Source: Roseiarcus sp963737365
GTDB lineage: Bacteria; Pseudomonadota; Alphaproteobacteria; Rhizobiales; Beijerinckiaceae
Reading direction: 5' to 3'
NCBI GenBank assembly: GCA_963737365.1
Contig: CAVTSD010000001.1
Coordinates: 620,001 to 684,000, forward strand
DNA: 64,000 nucleotides
Below, one piece after another: positions 18,911 to 27,618 of the stretch (position 1 is its first letter; every line of letters begins with the position of its first letter). The translations under genes and the position numbers were made by a program. The notes under the pieces are model-generated. The model worked only from the letters and a program-made list of their open reading frames with translations. It was not told where the DNA came from and made no database searches.

Positions 18911-20308
18911 TTAGTTCGACCGGGGCGGCGTGGCGGCGAAGAGAAAGCCCAGTCCCTCGGCAAAGGTCGGATGCGCGAGATCGGCTTCCCGAAGTTTCGT
19001 GTAGGGCATGTCCGCCATCATCGCCGTATGGACAACCGCCATCACTTCGCCGGCCTGAGCGCCAACCATGGTGAAGCCCAAAATGCGGTCGTCGCTCTCC
19101 GCCACGAGCGCTTTCATGAAGCCTTCGGTTTCGCCCGTGGCCTGCGCGCGCAGCACGGCCTTCATGGGCAATCTCGCGATCCGTGTCTTTACCCCCAGAC
19201 GCTCGGCTTCGCGCTCGCTCAAGCCCACATGCGCGAGCGGCGGATCGGTGAACATGCAATAGGGAACGAACCGGTCGCGCGTGCTCCGGCTCCCGCCAGC
19301 GAGATTGTCGCGGGCGATGCGAAAGTCGTCCTCTGATATATGCGTGAACAGCGGACTGCCGGCGCAATCGCCGAGCGCCCAGACGTCTGGAGCGCTCGTC
19401 TCCAGACGTTCGTTGACCTTGACGAAACCGCGATCCGTAAGTTCGACGCCGGCCTTCTCGAGTCCGATGCCGGCAGTGTTCGGAATGCGGCCCGCCGCAA
19501 CGAGAATATGGCTGCCCTCGATCGTCTGTTCCCCAGCGCTTGTGCGGAGCGCTACGCTGACTGCGTTTCCGGATTGGCCGCTGACCCGGAGGAGCTGAGC
19601 GTCGACGTGGATCTGAATGCCTTCCTCGGTGAGGATGTGCCGGATTTCGTGTGAGGCGTCGGCGTCCTCCCGGCCCATCAGTTGAGGCCCGGCTTCGATG
19701 ACGGTCACTTCGGCGCCGAAGCGGCGATAGGCTTGCGCCAGTTCGAGGCCCGCATAGCCGCCGCCGATCACGATCAGATGCGCGGGCAAAACATCGAGGT
19801 CGAGCGCTTCGATGTGGGTCATCGGCTTCGCGGCCTCGAGGCCTGGGATATTGGGAATGGCGGCGCGCGTTCCTGTATTGATGAAGACTTGGTCGCCCGT
19901 CCGCTTGCGCACGCCCCCAGCGTTCAGGCTCACTTCGAGCGTTTTCTGAGCGACAAAGCGCCCCTCGCCCATGATCAATTCGGCGCCGCTTTCGTTGTAG
20001 TTGTTCACATGCGCGGCGATCAGCCTGTCGACCATGTCCCGCTTGCGCTGGCGAACCTTGCCCATGTCGACTGTGACCGGACCGGTCGTCACGCCGAACT
20101 CGGCGCCGTTGCGCGCGAAATGCGCCGCCTCGGCGCTATGAATTTCATTCTTGCTCGGCAAGCACGCGATGTTGGGACAGGAGCCGCCGATCCATCTGCG
20201 CTCGACAACCGCGACCCGGCGGCCCGACCGCCCATTGTGCCAGGCCGTAAGTTTACCGCCGCCTCCGCTGCCGAGGATCAGAACGTCATAATGTTCGGGC
20301 TGGGACAT
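18911..20308 (-). CDS. Pyridine nucleotide-disulfide oxidoreductase (dihydrolipoamide dehydrogenase/MerA-like)
   Basis: The 465-residue flavoenzyme has an N-terminal FAD motif GSGGGG (13-18), a redox-active disulfide in GGSCPNIACLPSK (Cys44 and Cys49), a second Rossmann motif IGGGYAGLE for NAD(P)H, and the late FAD motif ALGDCAG. The C-terminal dimerisation motif is LAHPTFAEGL, so the His and Glu of the active site are present. It resembles the mercuric-reductase-like branch but lacks an N-terminal metal-binding domain and MerA C-terminal cysteines. The start at 20308 has GGAGG upstream. The electron acceptor is unknown. Confidence 0.87.
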   Translation of the reverse strand: MSQPEHYDVLILGSGGGGKLTAWHNGRSGRRVAVVERRWIGGSCPNIACLPSKNEIHSAEAAHFARNGAEFGVTTGPVTVDMGKVRQRKRDMVDRLIAAHVNNYNESGAELIMGEGRFVAQKTLEVSLNAGGVRKRTGDQVFINTGTRAAIPNIPGLEAAKPMTHIEALDLDVLPAHLIVIGGGYAGLELAQAYRRFGAEVTVIEAGPQLMGREDADASHEIRHILTEEGIQIHVDAQLLRVSGQSGNAVSVALRTSAGEQTIEGSHILVAAGRIPNTAGIGLEKAGVELTDRGFVKVNERLETSAPDVWALGDCAGSPLFTHISEDDFRIARDNLAGGSRSTRDRFVPYCMFTDPPLAHVGLSEREAERLGVKTRIARLPMKAVLRAQATGETEGFMKALVAESDDRILGFTMVGAQAGEVMAVVHTAMMADMPYTKLREADLAHPTFAEGLGFLFAATPPRSN

Positions 20309-20814
20309 GTGATACCTCCGCGATCCATCTTCTGAAGGTTTGCGCCAGTTTCCGCCGCCGATCGCCGTCGTCAACCATCGGGCGACCGTGGGCTCATCCG
20401 GTCGATGACAAACTCGATATTGCCCTAGCCAAAAAAGGGTCGATTCGCGCCCGGCCGCCGCCGATACGATGGGGGGCGCGTCCTGTTACACTTGGGTTCG
20501 ATCCCTCAGGATCGTCATGGCTTGGGAATGGGCGTAAACTCCCAGGAGACGACTGCGCATTGGGACCGCGCTTCGCCGAGACCGAGGGCGCAGGCGACGA
20601 CGGTGACAGTGCCTGACGCGACAACGTTGATTCAAGTCGAAGCGGGCGGCTATTTTGAAACCGAAACGGTAACCACAACTCCGGCAAGCCTCACGACCAG
20701 TGGGGCGGAGGGATCGGCGCAAGCCTACACAGCGAGATCCTCGTTGGGTAGCTCGCCAATACTGGAAGCGCCACGATACGAGCGGACGATCTGAGGCCGT
20801 CGACTGAACCCTCC
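20309..20814. other. Intergenic region without a supported gene
   Basis: About 500 bp separates the disulfide oxidoreductase from the methyltransferase. Short open frames exist on both strands, but none has a convincing ribosome site, signal peptide or recognisable domain. I see no tRNA-like fold or terminator. It presumably holds the promoters of the divergent genes on either side. Confidence 0.5.
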
Positions 20815-21456
20815 ATGGACGAAAAACGCGACTTCATCCTCGCCAACACACGTCTCATCGCGCCGCCGCTCACGCCCGAAATCCGGCTCTGGCTCGCGGA
20901 CGAGGCGGTGCCGCTCTGGATGAAGACCGAAGAGGAGCTCGGCGCGATGGGGCTGCCGCCGCCGTTCTGGGCCTTCGCCTGGGCGGGCGGACAGGCGCTC
21001 GCCCGCTACGTGCTTGACCATGCGGAGCTAGTCAAAGGCAGGCGGGTCCTCGATTTCGCCTCGGGCTCGGGGCTCATCGCGATCGCCGCGGCCAAGGCCG
21101 GCGCGACTGCGGTGACGGCCTCCGACATCGACGCCTTCGCCATCGCCGCGATCGAGGTCAACGCCGCCGAGAATGAGGTCGCCGTCGAGCGGCGGTTCGA
21201 AAGCCTGATTGGCGCCGACGGCGGCTGGGAGGTCGTGCTGGCCGGCGACATCGCCTACGAAAAGGATTTCGCCGGCGCGGCGATGGACTGGCTCGCGTCG
21301 CTTGCCGATCGCGGGGCGACTGTGCTCATCGGCGACCCGCGCCGCTCTTACCTTCCGCTTGACCGCCTGGATTGCGTGACCCAGTATTCCGTGCCGGTGA
21401 CGCGGGAGCTGGAAGATTCCGAAATCAAGCGGACAGGCGTGTTCCGCTTCCGCTAA
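20815..21456 (+). CDS. SAM-dependent methyltransferase, METTL20/ETF-beta lysine methyltransferase-like
   Basis: The 213-residue class I methyltransferase has the SAM-binding motif LDFASGSGLIAIAAA and the following acidic loop ASDIDAFA. The N-terminal FILANTRLIAPPLTPEIRLWLADEAVPLW and PPPFWAFAWAGGQALARYVLD closely match the alphaproteobacterial METTL20 homologue, which methylates lysines of the electron-transfer flavoprotein beta subunit. The target is inferred from that likeness. No ETF genes are in the window. Confidence 0.85.
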   Translation: MDEKRDFILANTRLIAPPLTPEIRLWLADEAVPLWMKTEEELGAMGLPPPFWAFAWAGGQALARYVLDHAELVKGRRVLDFASGSGLIAIAAAKAGATAVTASDIDAFAIAAIEVNAAENEVAVERRFESLIGADGGWEVVLAGDIAYEKDFAGAAMDWLASLADRGATVLIGDPRRSYLPLDRLDCVTQYSVPVTRELEDSEIKRTGVFRFR

Positions 21457-21587
21457 GGCGGCCTCTTAGCCTCAATTCGACCGCAGCCCGGGGTTAATCC
21501 TGTTCCCGCAACAATATCCCGGCACGAATCGGAACGGTTCGCCGACGCTTGTGTTAGGTTCTCGCACCGCGACGAGGAGATTTTTCG

Positions 21588-21920
21588 ATGCGCGCTTCAC
21601 ACATCGCCATCATCACAGCCTTGCTGGCCGCGCCATCCGTTGCTTATGCGCAGCAGGATGGACCGGTTGGCGGCAGGGTAGGGTCTGATCTCAGCACTTC
21701 GACGACGCAGCCTAGCGTAAGCGGGGTTGGGAACCGGCCTTACGGCGGCGCCTCTGCTTTCGGGCATCCCGCGGGCTACACCGGCGCGGTGACGCCTGGC
21801 CAGGTGCTGCCGGACCAGGTGCAAGTCACGCCCCGTCCAGGAGGACTGGGTTCAGCCTTCGTCGACGGTCATCGCGTGCTAGTCGACCCCTCGAACCGTA
21901 TCGTGCGGGTCATCAATTAG
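21588..21920 (+). CDS. Small secreted protein, DUF1236-like C-terminus
   Basis: The 110-residue protein begins with a clear signal peptide (MRASHIAIITALLAAPSVAYAQ). The mature part is rich in Gly, Ser and Pro. The last 40 residues (PGQVLPDQVQVTPRP and VDGHRVLVDPSNRIVRVI) follow the pattern of the rhizobial DUF1236 domain, a periplasmic module of unknown function. GAGGAG lies upstream of the ATG. Confidence 0.65.
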   Translation: MRASHIAIITALLAAPSVAYAQQDGPVGGRVGSDLSTSTTQPSVSGVGNRPYGGASAFGHPAGYTGAVTPGQVLPDQVQVTPRPGGLGSAFVDGHRVLVDPSNRIVRVIN

Positions 21921-22059
21921 CTCTGCCGGAAGCGATTTGCGCTGGCCGGCCTTCCTGTCGGTCGCCTGATTTTGCCGGTCCGACCCGTCCTATGATAATC
22001 CTCTACTCTGTAAGCGGGACGCCGTTGTTCGTTCGCGCAGCATCGGGTAATTGGTCCCC

Positions 22060-23250
22060 ATGACCCAGGATACGCCTTTGAGCTTGGAGCCAATCGTCGA
22101 CCGGGATTCGGCGACTGATATCGTCTATCCTTCGACGATCCCCTTTATCATCGTGCATCTCACCTGCTTCGCGGCGCTTTGGACCGGGGTCACCGCTGGC
22201 GCGGTGGCGCTCGGCGTCGGTCTTTACTGGCTGAGGATCTTCGCCATAGGGGCGGGTTACCATCGCTACTTTTCCCACCGCGCCTACGAGACGAGCCGCG
22301 CGTTCCAGTTCGTTCTGGCCGTGCTTGCGCAATCGACGTCACAGAAGAGCGTCTTGTGGTGGGCGGCCAACCATCGCGACCACCACCTCCACTCCGATAC
22401 CGAGCTCGACGTCCATTCGCCGCGCCATACGGGCTTCATTTACAGTCATGTCGGCTGGATCTTCTCCCGCGGCCAGGACACGATGAACGTCAATCGAATC
22501 GCCGATTTCGCCAAGTTCCCTGAACTGATGTGGCTCCATCGCTACGAACAGGTTCCGGCTTTCGTGCTCGCCGTCCTCTGCTTCGCCATTGCCGGCTGGC
22601 CGGGCCTTATCGTTGGCTTCTTCTGGAGCACGGTCGCAGTCTACCACGGAACCTTCTCCATCAATTCGCTCGCCCATCTTGTCGGCAAGCGGCGCTACGT
22701 CACAGGCGACGATTCCCGCAACAACTGGCTTCTCGCCATCATCACCATGGGCGAGGGCTGGCACAACAATCATCATGCCTACCAAAGCAGCGCGCGGCAG
22801 GGATTCCGCTGGTGGGAATATGATCCGACCTTCTATCTCCTGACGCTGCTCGAGCGTCTCGGCCTGGTGTGGAATCTGAAGCGCCCCACGCCCGAGGTCA
22901 TGCGGAACCAGCATAAGCTTGGAACTCGAGTGATCAGTCGCGCGGCGTCGCTGGTGGCGGAAAGTTATTACCCTGAGAGAATTGCGGCGGCGGTCGCCGC
23001 AGCGCTGGGAAACAGCGGGCTGGCGGATCTCCGCGCTCGCCTCGCCCAGGCGCAACCTTTTGCCGCGAGGGAAGTCTTCAGCGAGTTCAACCTGCCTCAC
23101 ATCCCCACAAAAGCGGAAATTGTGAGCCGCGCGCGTTCGCTACTCGCGAACTCGCCCTCGATGGAGGATATTGCCACAAGGGCGCATGAACTGCTTCTTG
23201 AAGCAGTCGGCGCGCGGCTTGCGACCCTCGCCACGCAGACGGGTCACTGA
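22060..23250 (+). CDS. Membrane fatty acyl desaturase (acyl-CoA delta-9 type)
   Basis: The 396-residue protein carries the three histidine boxes of membrane desaturases: HRYFSH (68-73), HRDHH (105-109) and HNNHH in the C-terminal half (WHNNHHAYQ). They bind a di-iron centre that introduces a double bond into fatty acyl chains. Hydrophobic segments flank the boxes. About 100 residues beyond the catalytic core form an unrecognised, Ala- and Arg-rich helical tail. The ATG at 22060 is preferred over the TTG three codons upstream. The 3' end overlaps the convergent next gene by 7 bp. Confidence 0.92.
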   Translation: MTQDTPLSLEPIVDRDSATDIVYPSTIPFIIVHLTCFAALWTGVTAGAVALGVGLYWLRIFAIGAGYHRYFSHRAYETSRAFQFVLAVLAQSTSQKSVLWWAANHRDHHLHSDTELDVHSPRHTGFIYSHVGWIFSRGQDTMNVNRIADFAKFPELMWLHRYEQVPAFVLAVLCFAIAGWPGLIVGFFWSTVAVYHGTFSINSLAHLVGKRRYVTGDDSRNNWLLAIITMGEGWHNNHHAYQSSARQGFRWWEYDPTFYLLTLLERLGLVWNLKRPTPEVMRNQHKLGTRVISRAASLVAESYYPERIAAAVAAALGNSGLADLRARLAQAQPFAAREVFSEFNLPHIPTKAEIVSRARSLLANSPSMEDIATRAHELLLEAVGARLATLATQTGH

Positions 23251-24212
23251 CCGCCGCCGTCTCCGGTCCGGGCGCCGCCGAGCCAGACAATCGTGTTTCT
23301 CGGATCGAAAATCACGTCGCCGAACAGACCGAGGAACGAAGCGCCCAGTTGCGCCGCGGGCTCAGGCATGTCCGCAATCCCTCCGCAGGTGTTGGCGGAC
23401 TTCACGATCAGATGGAAATCGTTGGTCTCGACGATTTGCCGCCCCTGTTCATTCTCGATGCTGAGCGTACGGTCCATGACGCGGTAAACAGGCCAGTGCT
23501 CGCGTCCGTCGCATGTCCAGATGGCGATGTCTTCGATCCGGTCGAGCTTGGCGCCGTTCTCGACGAGCCGGTCGAACAAAGCCTGGTTGATGTCGATCGA
23601 GCGGGAATAGACGAAATCCTCGTAGCCGGTGTCGATTTGCGCCCAGACGCGAACATCGCCAAGCCGCAAGAAAACGACCGGAACATTGGGCAGCCGAGCG
23701 CCGGTCTTGGAGGGGTCGGAGGAAAAAAAGCCTTTCTGAGCGATAGGGGTGAAACCCCGCGCGATCAGCGCCTCGGGTCGGCAGGTCTCGGCGCTCAGGA
23801 AGGCCGTGCTGTCCGTCAGTTGGACGGTAAATTGCGACAGAAGGTCGTCGCCGATGACCCCAAGCTGCCCCTTCCCCGGTTGAAGCATAAGGTAATATCG
23901 GGCGAGGTGAAAATCGGCTTTGTCGATGCCCGGAAGGGAGATGGCGGCCGTTCTCATCGATCCGTCCGGGCCCGAGAATGCCGACGCGGACAGCGAACTT
24001 CGCGTCGCGCCGTAGTCCAAGAGGAATGGGCCGCTCACCCCGTCGGCGGTGAGTTCGACATAAGGTGAAGCGCCGTTCGGAACGCTGACCCTTGCATAGG
24101 GACGCCCGCCGCAGAGCGCGCCCCGACCATGGGACTCAATATCCATGCCGAAGCCGAAAGCGGGTGCGGCGATTGCCGCGAGTGCGAGTGAGAGAATCCT
24201 GACGGTCGCCAT
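23244..24212 (-). CDS. Secreted retropepsin-like (aspartic protease fold) protein
   Basis: The 322-residue protein has a signal peptide (residues 1-20, ILSLALAAIAAPAFG). Two half-sites recall duplicated aspartic protease motifs: LLDYGATRSSL (Asp66) and AQIDTGYEDFV (Asp194, DTG). The first has Tyr where Thr or Ser is expected, so proteolytic activity is questionable. Cysteines are scattered and could form periplasmic disulfides. The ATG at 24212 is chosen for the signal peptide. The assignment is by motif only. Confidence 0.6.
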   Translation of the reverse strand: MATVRILSLALAAIAAPAFGFGMDIESHGRGALCGGRPYARVSVPNGASPYVELTADGVSGPFLLDYGATRSSLSASAFSGPDGSMRTAAISLPGIDKADFHLARYYLMLQPGKGQLGVIGDDLLSQFTVQLTDSTAFLSAETCRPEALIARGFTPIAQKGFFSSDPSKTGARLPNVPVVFLRLGDVRVWAQIDTGYEDFVYSRSIDINQALFDRLVENGAKLDRIEDIAIWTCDGREHWPVYRVMDRTLSIENEQGRQIVETNDFHLIVKSANTCGGIADMPEPAAQLGASFLGLFGDVIFDPRNTIVWLGGARTGDGGGQ

Positions 24213-24324
24213 CGGCTTCGATAGGATGGGTTCTGGACGCGCTGTCAACGGCGCCCATGCGCCAATCACGGGCTGACGCGAAGTGAGCGGGTTTTGCCCG
24301 CAGGCAGGCTAGGGGACCCAGGCT

Positions 24325-25317
24325 ATGTCTCAAGATGCGTCCTCGATCAATTACCGTCTTGGAAGCCTCTATTCGGTGATCACGGCCTTCCTCTATGCGA
24401 CGCAGGAGCCGTTTTCGTTCCCGGCCGCCAGGCATCTCAATACCTTGCAGTTTGTCGCTCTCACCCAGGTCTCCCTGCTCGTGTCGCTTCCCCTGTTGCT
24501 CAGTCGGTCCAAAAGCCGCCGAGATTTTCTTAGTCTGATCAGGAAGCCCATCAACTACGGATATCTGGGAATCATCTTCGCCATCGGACTGACTGGCCTC
24601 CTGCTCTATAATTTCGGCCTCAGCAACGCTCATCCGATCATTATTTCGGCAATCCTCAACCTTTCGCCGTTTTGGGCCGCTTTGGTGGCGCTGTTCCTCG
24701 CCGGCGTTCCGATCCCGATTTCGCGGGCGACGTTTTTTGGCTGTTTTGCCGGCGCGTTCATTGGCGCCATGGCGGTCGCCTGGAGCCAGCTCGGCGACAA
24801 GAACACGTCAAATCTCAGCCAACTGTCGGACAGTTTTTTCCATGGCAGCTGGATCTATGCGATTCCCGTGCCATTGGCCTCGGCGCTCGGAGGCACTCTG
24901 GTCGGCAAATGGTTCGGCGAATATGACGAATCGGCCGCCATCGCGGCCAACTTTCTCACCGCGAACGTGATCTTGATTCCGGGCTGCCTCTCAGTCCTCT
25001 ACTGGCGCAATGAACTGAATTTCAATCAGCTCGAGCCGATCCTGCTCATGATCTTCGGCACGATCGTCGCCGCTTCGCTCGGCCGTGTCCTCTATCAGAT
25101 CGCGCTGACGGTCACCGGCGGTGACAATGGCTTTGTCACCATGTTTCTCAACCTGGTCCCCGCGCTGACCGCCTTCATATCGCTCGGCTTGTCGTACTGG
25201 ATCGCCGATCTGCACTTCGTGATTGACTTCACGTTTTTTCTTGGCTCCGGCCTGATCGCTGCCTCTTTGGCGCTGTTCTCGCTGAGGTCTTGGAGGCAGC
25301 CCGCTCGAAGCGCATGA
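24325..25317 (+). CDS. DMT-superfamily (EamA-like) transporter
   Basis: The 330-residue protein has about ten hydrophobic segments in two EamA-like halves, for example LGIIFAIGLTGLLLYNFGLSN with the characteristic AILNLSPFWAALVALFL, and a second half with DNGFVTMFLNLVPALTAFISLGLSYW. It probably exports or imports a small metabolite. Transcription is divergent from the retropepsin-like gene and convergent with ccmG. Its substrate is unknown. It differs from the DMT gene at 10.4-11.2 kb and is not a recent duplicate. Confidence 0.83.
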   Translation: MSQDASSINYRLGSLYSVITAFLYATQEPFSFPAARHLNTLQFVALTQVSLLVSLPLLLSRSKSRRDFLSLIRKPINYGYLGIIFAIGLTGLLLYNFGLSNAHPIIISAILNLSPFWAALVALFLAGVPIPISRATFFGCFAGAFIGAMAVAWSQLGDKNTSNLSQLSDSFFHGSWIYAIPVPLASALGGTLVGKWFGEYDESAAIAANFLTANVILIPGCLSVLYWRNELNFNQLEPILLMIFGTIVAASLGRVLYQIALTVTGGDNGFVTMFLNLVPALTAFISLGLSYWIADLHFVIDFTFFLGSGLIAASLALFSLRSWRQPARSA

Positions 25318-25375
25318 AGGAGGCTGCCGGCGAACGAAAGCGGCTTTCGGGGCACCCCGCTCTTAGTCGCTTTCC

Positions 25376-25960
25376 TTAGTTCATCGCCTTCAAGATCTGC
25401 GGCTTGATCTGGCTATCAAGCGTCGCGGCGGTGATCGGCCCGACGAGCTTGAACACCAGCTTCCCGTCGCCCTTGACGACAAACGTCTCGGGCACGCCAT
25501 AGACGCCCCAATCGATGCCGGCGCGGTCGTCCTGGTCGAGACCCACCTTGACGTATGGGTCGCCTTTGGCGCCCAGGAAACGGCGAATATTTTCGGCCGA
25601 ATCTTTTTGCGCGACCCCATAGATGGCGACGCCCTTGGCCTTGAGCTCGGGATCGGCGGCGAGCGCCATCAAATATTGATGCTCGAAGTGACACGGCTCG
25701 CACCAGGAGCCGAATACGTTGACCACGCTGACATGGCCGCTGCGCAAGTCCGCGTCGCTCAGGCCTGGCGACCCATCAAGACCGGATAAATTGAGCGGCG
25801 GAGCTGACTGGCCGATCAGAACCGAGGGAATGCTAGCCGGATCGCCCGCGCCCAACCGCTGGAATAAGAGCCACGCGAGCGCCATGAAGAGAACGAGCGG
25901 CAGGTAGACGAGCCAGCGCCGGGGACGATGAACCGTTGTGGTTTCAGCCTCAACGCTCAT
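25376..25960 (-). CDS. ccmG: Cytochrome c maturation thioredoxin CcmG/DsbE
   Basis: The 194-residue protein is a membrane-anchored periplasmic thioredoxin: one N-terminal transmembrane segment (about 16-33) and a TlpA/DsbE fold with the redox motif WCEPC (Cys87, Cys90) and the cis-proline loop GVPETFVV. It reduces apocytochrome c thiols before haem attachment. Its ATG overlaps the ccmD stop (4-bp ATGA), which indicates translational coupling. It is the last gene of ccmCDG. Confidence 0.92.
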   Translation of the reverse strand: MSVEAETTTVHRPRRWLVYLPLVLFMALAWLLFQRLGAGDPASIPSVLIGQSAPPLNLSGLDGSPGLSDADLRSGHVSVVNVFGSWCEPCHFEHQYLMALAADPELKAKGVAIYGVAQKDSAENIRRFLGAKGDPYVKVGLDQDDRAGIDWGVYGVPETFVVKGDGKLVFKLVGPITAATLDSQIKPQILKAMN

Positions 25961-26130
25961 GAGCGCTCGCGGCCCTCGGCGCTGCGAGCGCCGGCGAGTG
26001 CTCGCGTCGCCTGATCGAGTTGGGCGTTCAGCCGACGGAAGTCTAGCGCCACCCAACCGATCATCGCCGCAATCGTCGCGGCCGCGACCGCGTAGGCCAC
26101 AACGATAAAACCAATGTGCGGGTCGCCCAT
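25957..26130 (-). CDS. ccmD: Haem exporter protein CcmD
   Basis: The 57-residue protein has one hydrophobic segment (HIGFIVVAYAVAAATIAAMIGW) followed by a charged cytoplasmic tail (LDFRRLNAQLDQ). Size, topology and position between ccmC and ccmG identify it as CcmD, which aids release of haem-CcmE from the CcmABC complex. It overlaps ccmC by one base (TGATG) and ccmG by four. Confidence 0.87.
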   Translation of the reverse strand: MGDPHIGFIVVAYAVAAATIAAMIGWVALDFRRLNAQLDQATRALAGARSAEGRERS

Positions 26131-26885
26131 CACGCGCCCCTCGGCGCAAGTTCGGGCGCGAGCCGGTCGCCCTCGACGGCTGCGAGCATCGTGATCCGGG
26201 CAATCCGCCGGCGCAGGATTTCGTTGCGGATCGCCATCAGATGCAGCGTCAAAAAGAGGCAGGTAAAGGCGAGCGACATCACAAGCAGCGGGATGAGCAA
26301 CTCGGGCGCAATGGTCGGTCCGCCGAGACGGAATACCGACGCCGGCTGATGCAAGGTGTTCCACCAGTCGACCGAGAACTTGATGATCGGCAGATCGACC
26401 GCGCCGACCAGGGTCAGGATCGCCGCAGCTCTCGCCGCGCGGCCTGGATCGTCAATCGCGCGCCAGAGCGCGATGAGGCCAAGATAGAGAATGAACAAGA
26501 TCAGCACCGAAGTCAGGCGCGCGTCCCAGACCCAATACGTGCCCCACATCGGCTTGCCCCAGAGCGAGCCGGTGGCGAGGCAGATGAAGGTGAATCCCGC
26601 GCCGAGCGGCGCGGCGGCCTTCTGAGCAGCGTCGGCAAGGGGATGGCGCCAGACCAGCGTGCCGAGGGCCGCGGCCGTCATGACGGCGTAGACGAAGGTC
26701 GCCATCCAGGCCGCCGGCACGTGGAGATACATGATCTTGACCGTCTCGCCCTGCTGATAGTCAGGCGGCGCGGCGAACGAGAGCCATAGACCGGCGACAA
26801 AGAGGACGGCCGTCGCCGCCGCGAGCCAGGGCAGAACCCGGCGCGTCAGCTCGACGAAGGCCGTCGGATTGGCGAGATTGACCAT
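26130..26885 (-). CDS. ccmC: Haem lyase/export protein CcmC
   Basis: The 251-residue inner-membrane protein has six hydrophobic segments and the tryptophan-rich haem-handling motif WGTYWVWDARLTS (114-126). The two haem-ligating histidines lie in YLHVPAAW (His55) and WWNTLHQ (His179). CcmC presents haem to CcmE in the periplasm. It is the first gene of a three-gene block whose usual partners ccmAB lie 11.5 kb away on the other strand. Confidence 0.94.
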   Translation of the reverse strand: MVNLANPTAFVELTRRVLPWLAAATAVLFVAGLWLSFAAPPDYQQGETVKIMYLHVPAAWMATFVYAVMTAAALGTLVWRHPLADAAQKAAAPLGAGFTFICLATGSLWGKPMWGTYWVWDARLTSVLILFILYLGLIALWRAIDDPGRAARAAAILTLVGAVDLPIIKFSVDWWNTLHQPASVFRLGGPTIAPELLIPLLVMSLAFTCLFLTLHLMAIRNEILRRRIARITMLAAVEGDRLAPELAPRGA

Positions 26886-27058
26886 GGGCGGCCTCTCTTA
26901 TGCCAGAGCGAAAGGGGCGGCAATGCGGCGAGCACCCGGGTTCGCGGCCCTGCGAGCGTCATCCTTTGCACGCGCCCGCAGCATAGGTCAGCAATGCTTA
27001 AGAGAGGGCGCCGGTTCCGAATCAGCAAAGCGACTACCAAGAGCGAAATCCGCAAATA

Positions 27059-27373
27059 TCACTTAGCTTGTCTGCCGAGGCCCAGGATTTGCGCCACAAT
27101 CGCAGGGCAAACTATGCTTACTAACCAAGCGAAGAATATACCTTCAGAAACCAAATATGCTAGGTAATAATCGCGTTTTACGTATACAGTTAACTTGGGA
27201 CTAAGAAATCTCTGCGCGTTGATTGCATAGTTTTGACCTGTCGAGTTCTGAGGACTTGCTGTACCATTATTAATTGCCGACATTCGGAGATACAAAGAGA
27301 CTGGGCCAGAAACTACGGCAACTGGCGTAAAAAGCGCTAACGCGAATAGCAGCCACGCCACCAACTTCCGCAT
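27059..27373 (-). CDS. Hypothetical two-pass membrane protein, AT-rich
   Basis: A 104-residue frame encodes two hydrophobic segments, KLVAWLLFALALFTPVAVVSG near the N-terminus and a second one near the C-terminus (YLAYLVSEGIFFAWLVSIVC), with a polar loop rich in Asn, Ser and Thr between them. Base composition is clearly more AT-rich than its neighbours, which suggests acquisition from elsewhere. The frame continues upstream to a TTG at 27499, but the membrane segment begins directly after the ATG at 27373. No family is recognised. It sits at one proposed rearrangement breakpoint beside ccmC. Confidence 0.5.
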   Translation of the reverse strand: MRKLVAWLLFALALFTPVAVVSGPVSLYLRMSAINNGTASPQNSTGQNYAINAQRFLSPKLTVYVKRDYYLAYLVSEGIFFAWLVSIVCPAIVAQILGLGRQAK

Positions 27374-27618
27374 GTGCGTCCCTACACTACAATTATCTAA
27401 CCGCGCTTCTATAGCAGCGCGCTTGCCGTTCTTTCCGGTCATCGAGTCCAAAAGGGGCTTAAGGTCAAGGTTTGCGGAGGCAAACTGAGCCTTGTCCAAA
27501 CCCCGAGGTCCTTGCGAGCTCCCAGCGCCAAGTCAAGCGGCGCGTGACCCGCTAATCGCGCCACAACTCCCTGAAAAGGTTCGATCCGGACTTCGCAGAC
27601 GGCGCGAGCGCCGAGGCC

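Noticed and set aside
17555..19336. Long plus-strand frame of 593 codons
   Set aside because: It is antisense to two well-supported flavoprotein genes and has the Arg/Asp/His-rich composition of a GC-driven shadow.
20488..20510. tRNA-like TPsiC motif (GGTTCGATCCC)
   Set aside because: No acceptor stem, D-arm or anticodon arm can be placed around it on either strand.
20492..20794. 100-codon plus-strand ORF before the methyltransferase
   Set aside because: It has no ribosome site, no domain and no structure, and competes with equally long frames on the other strand.
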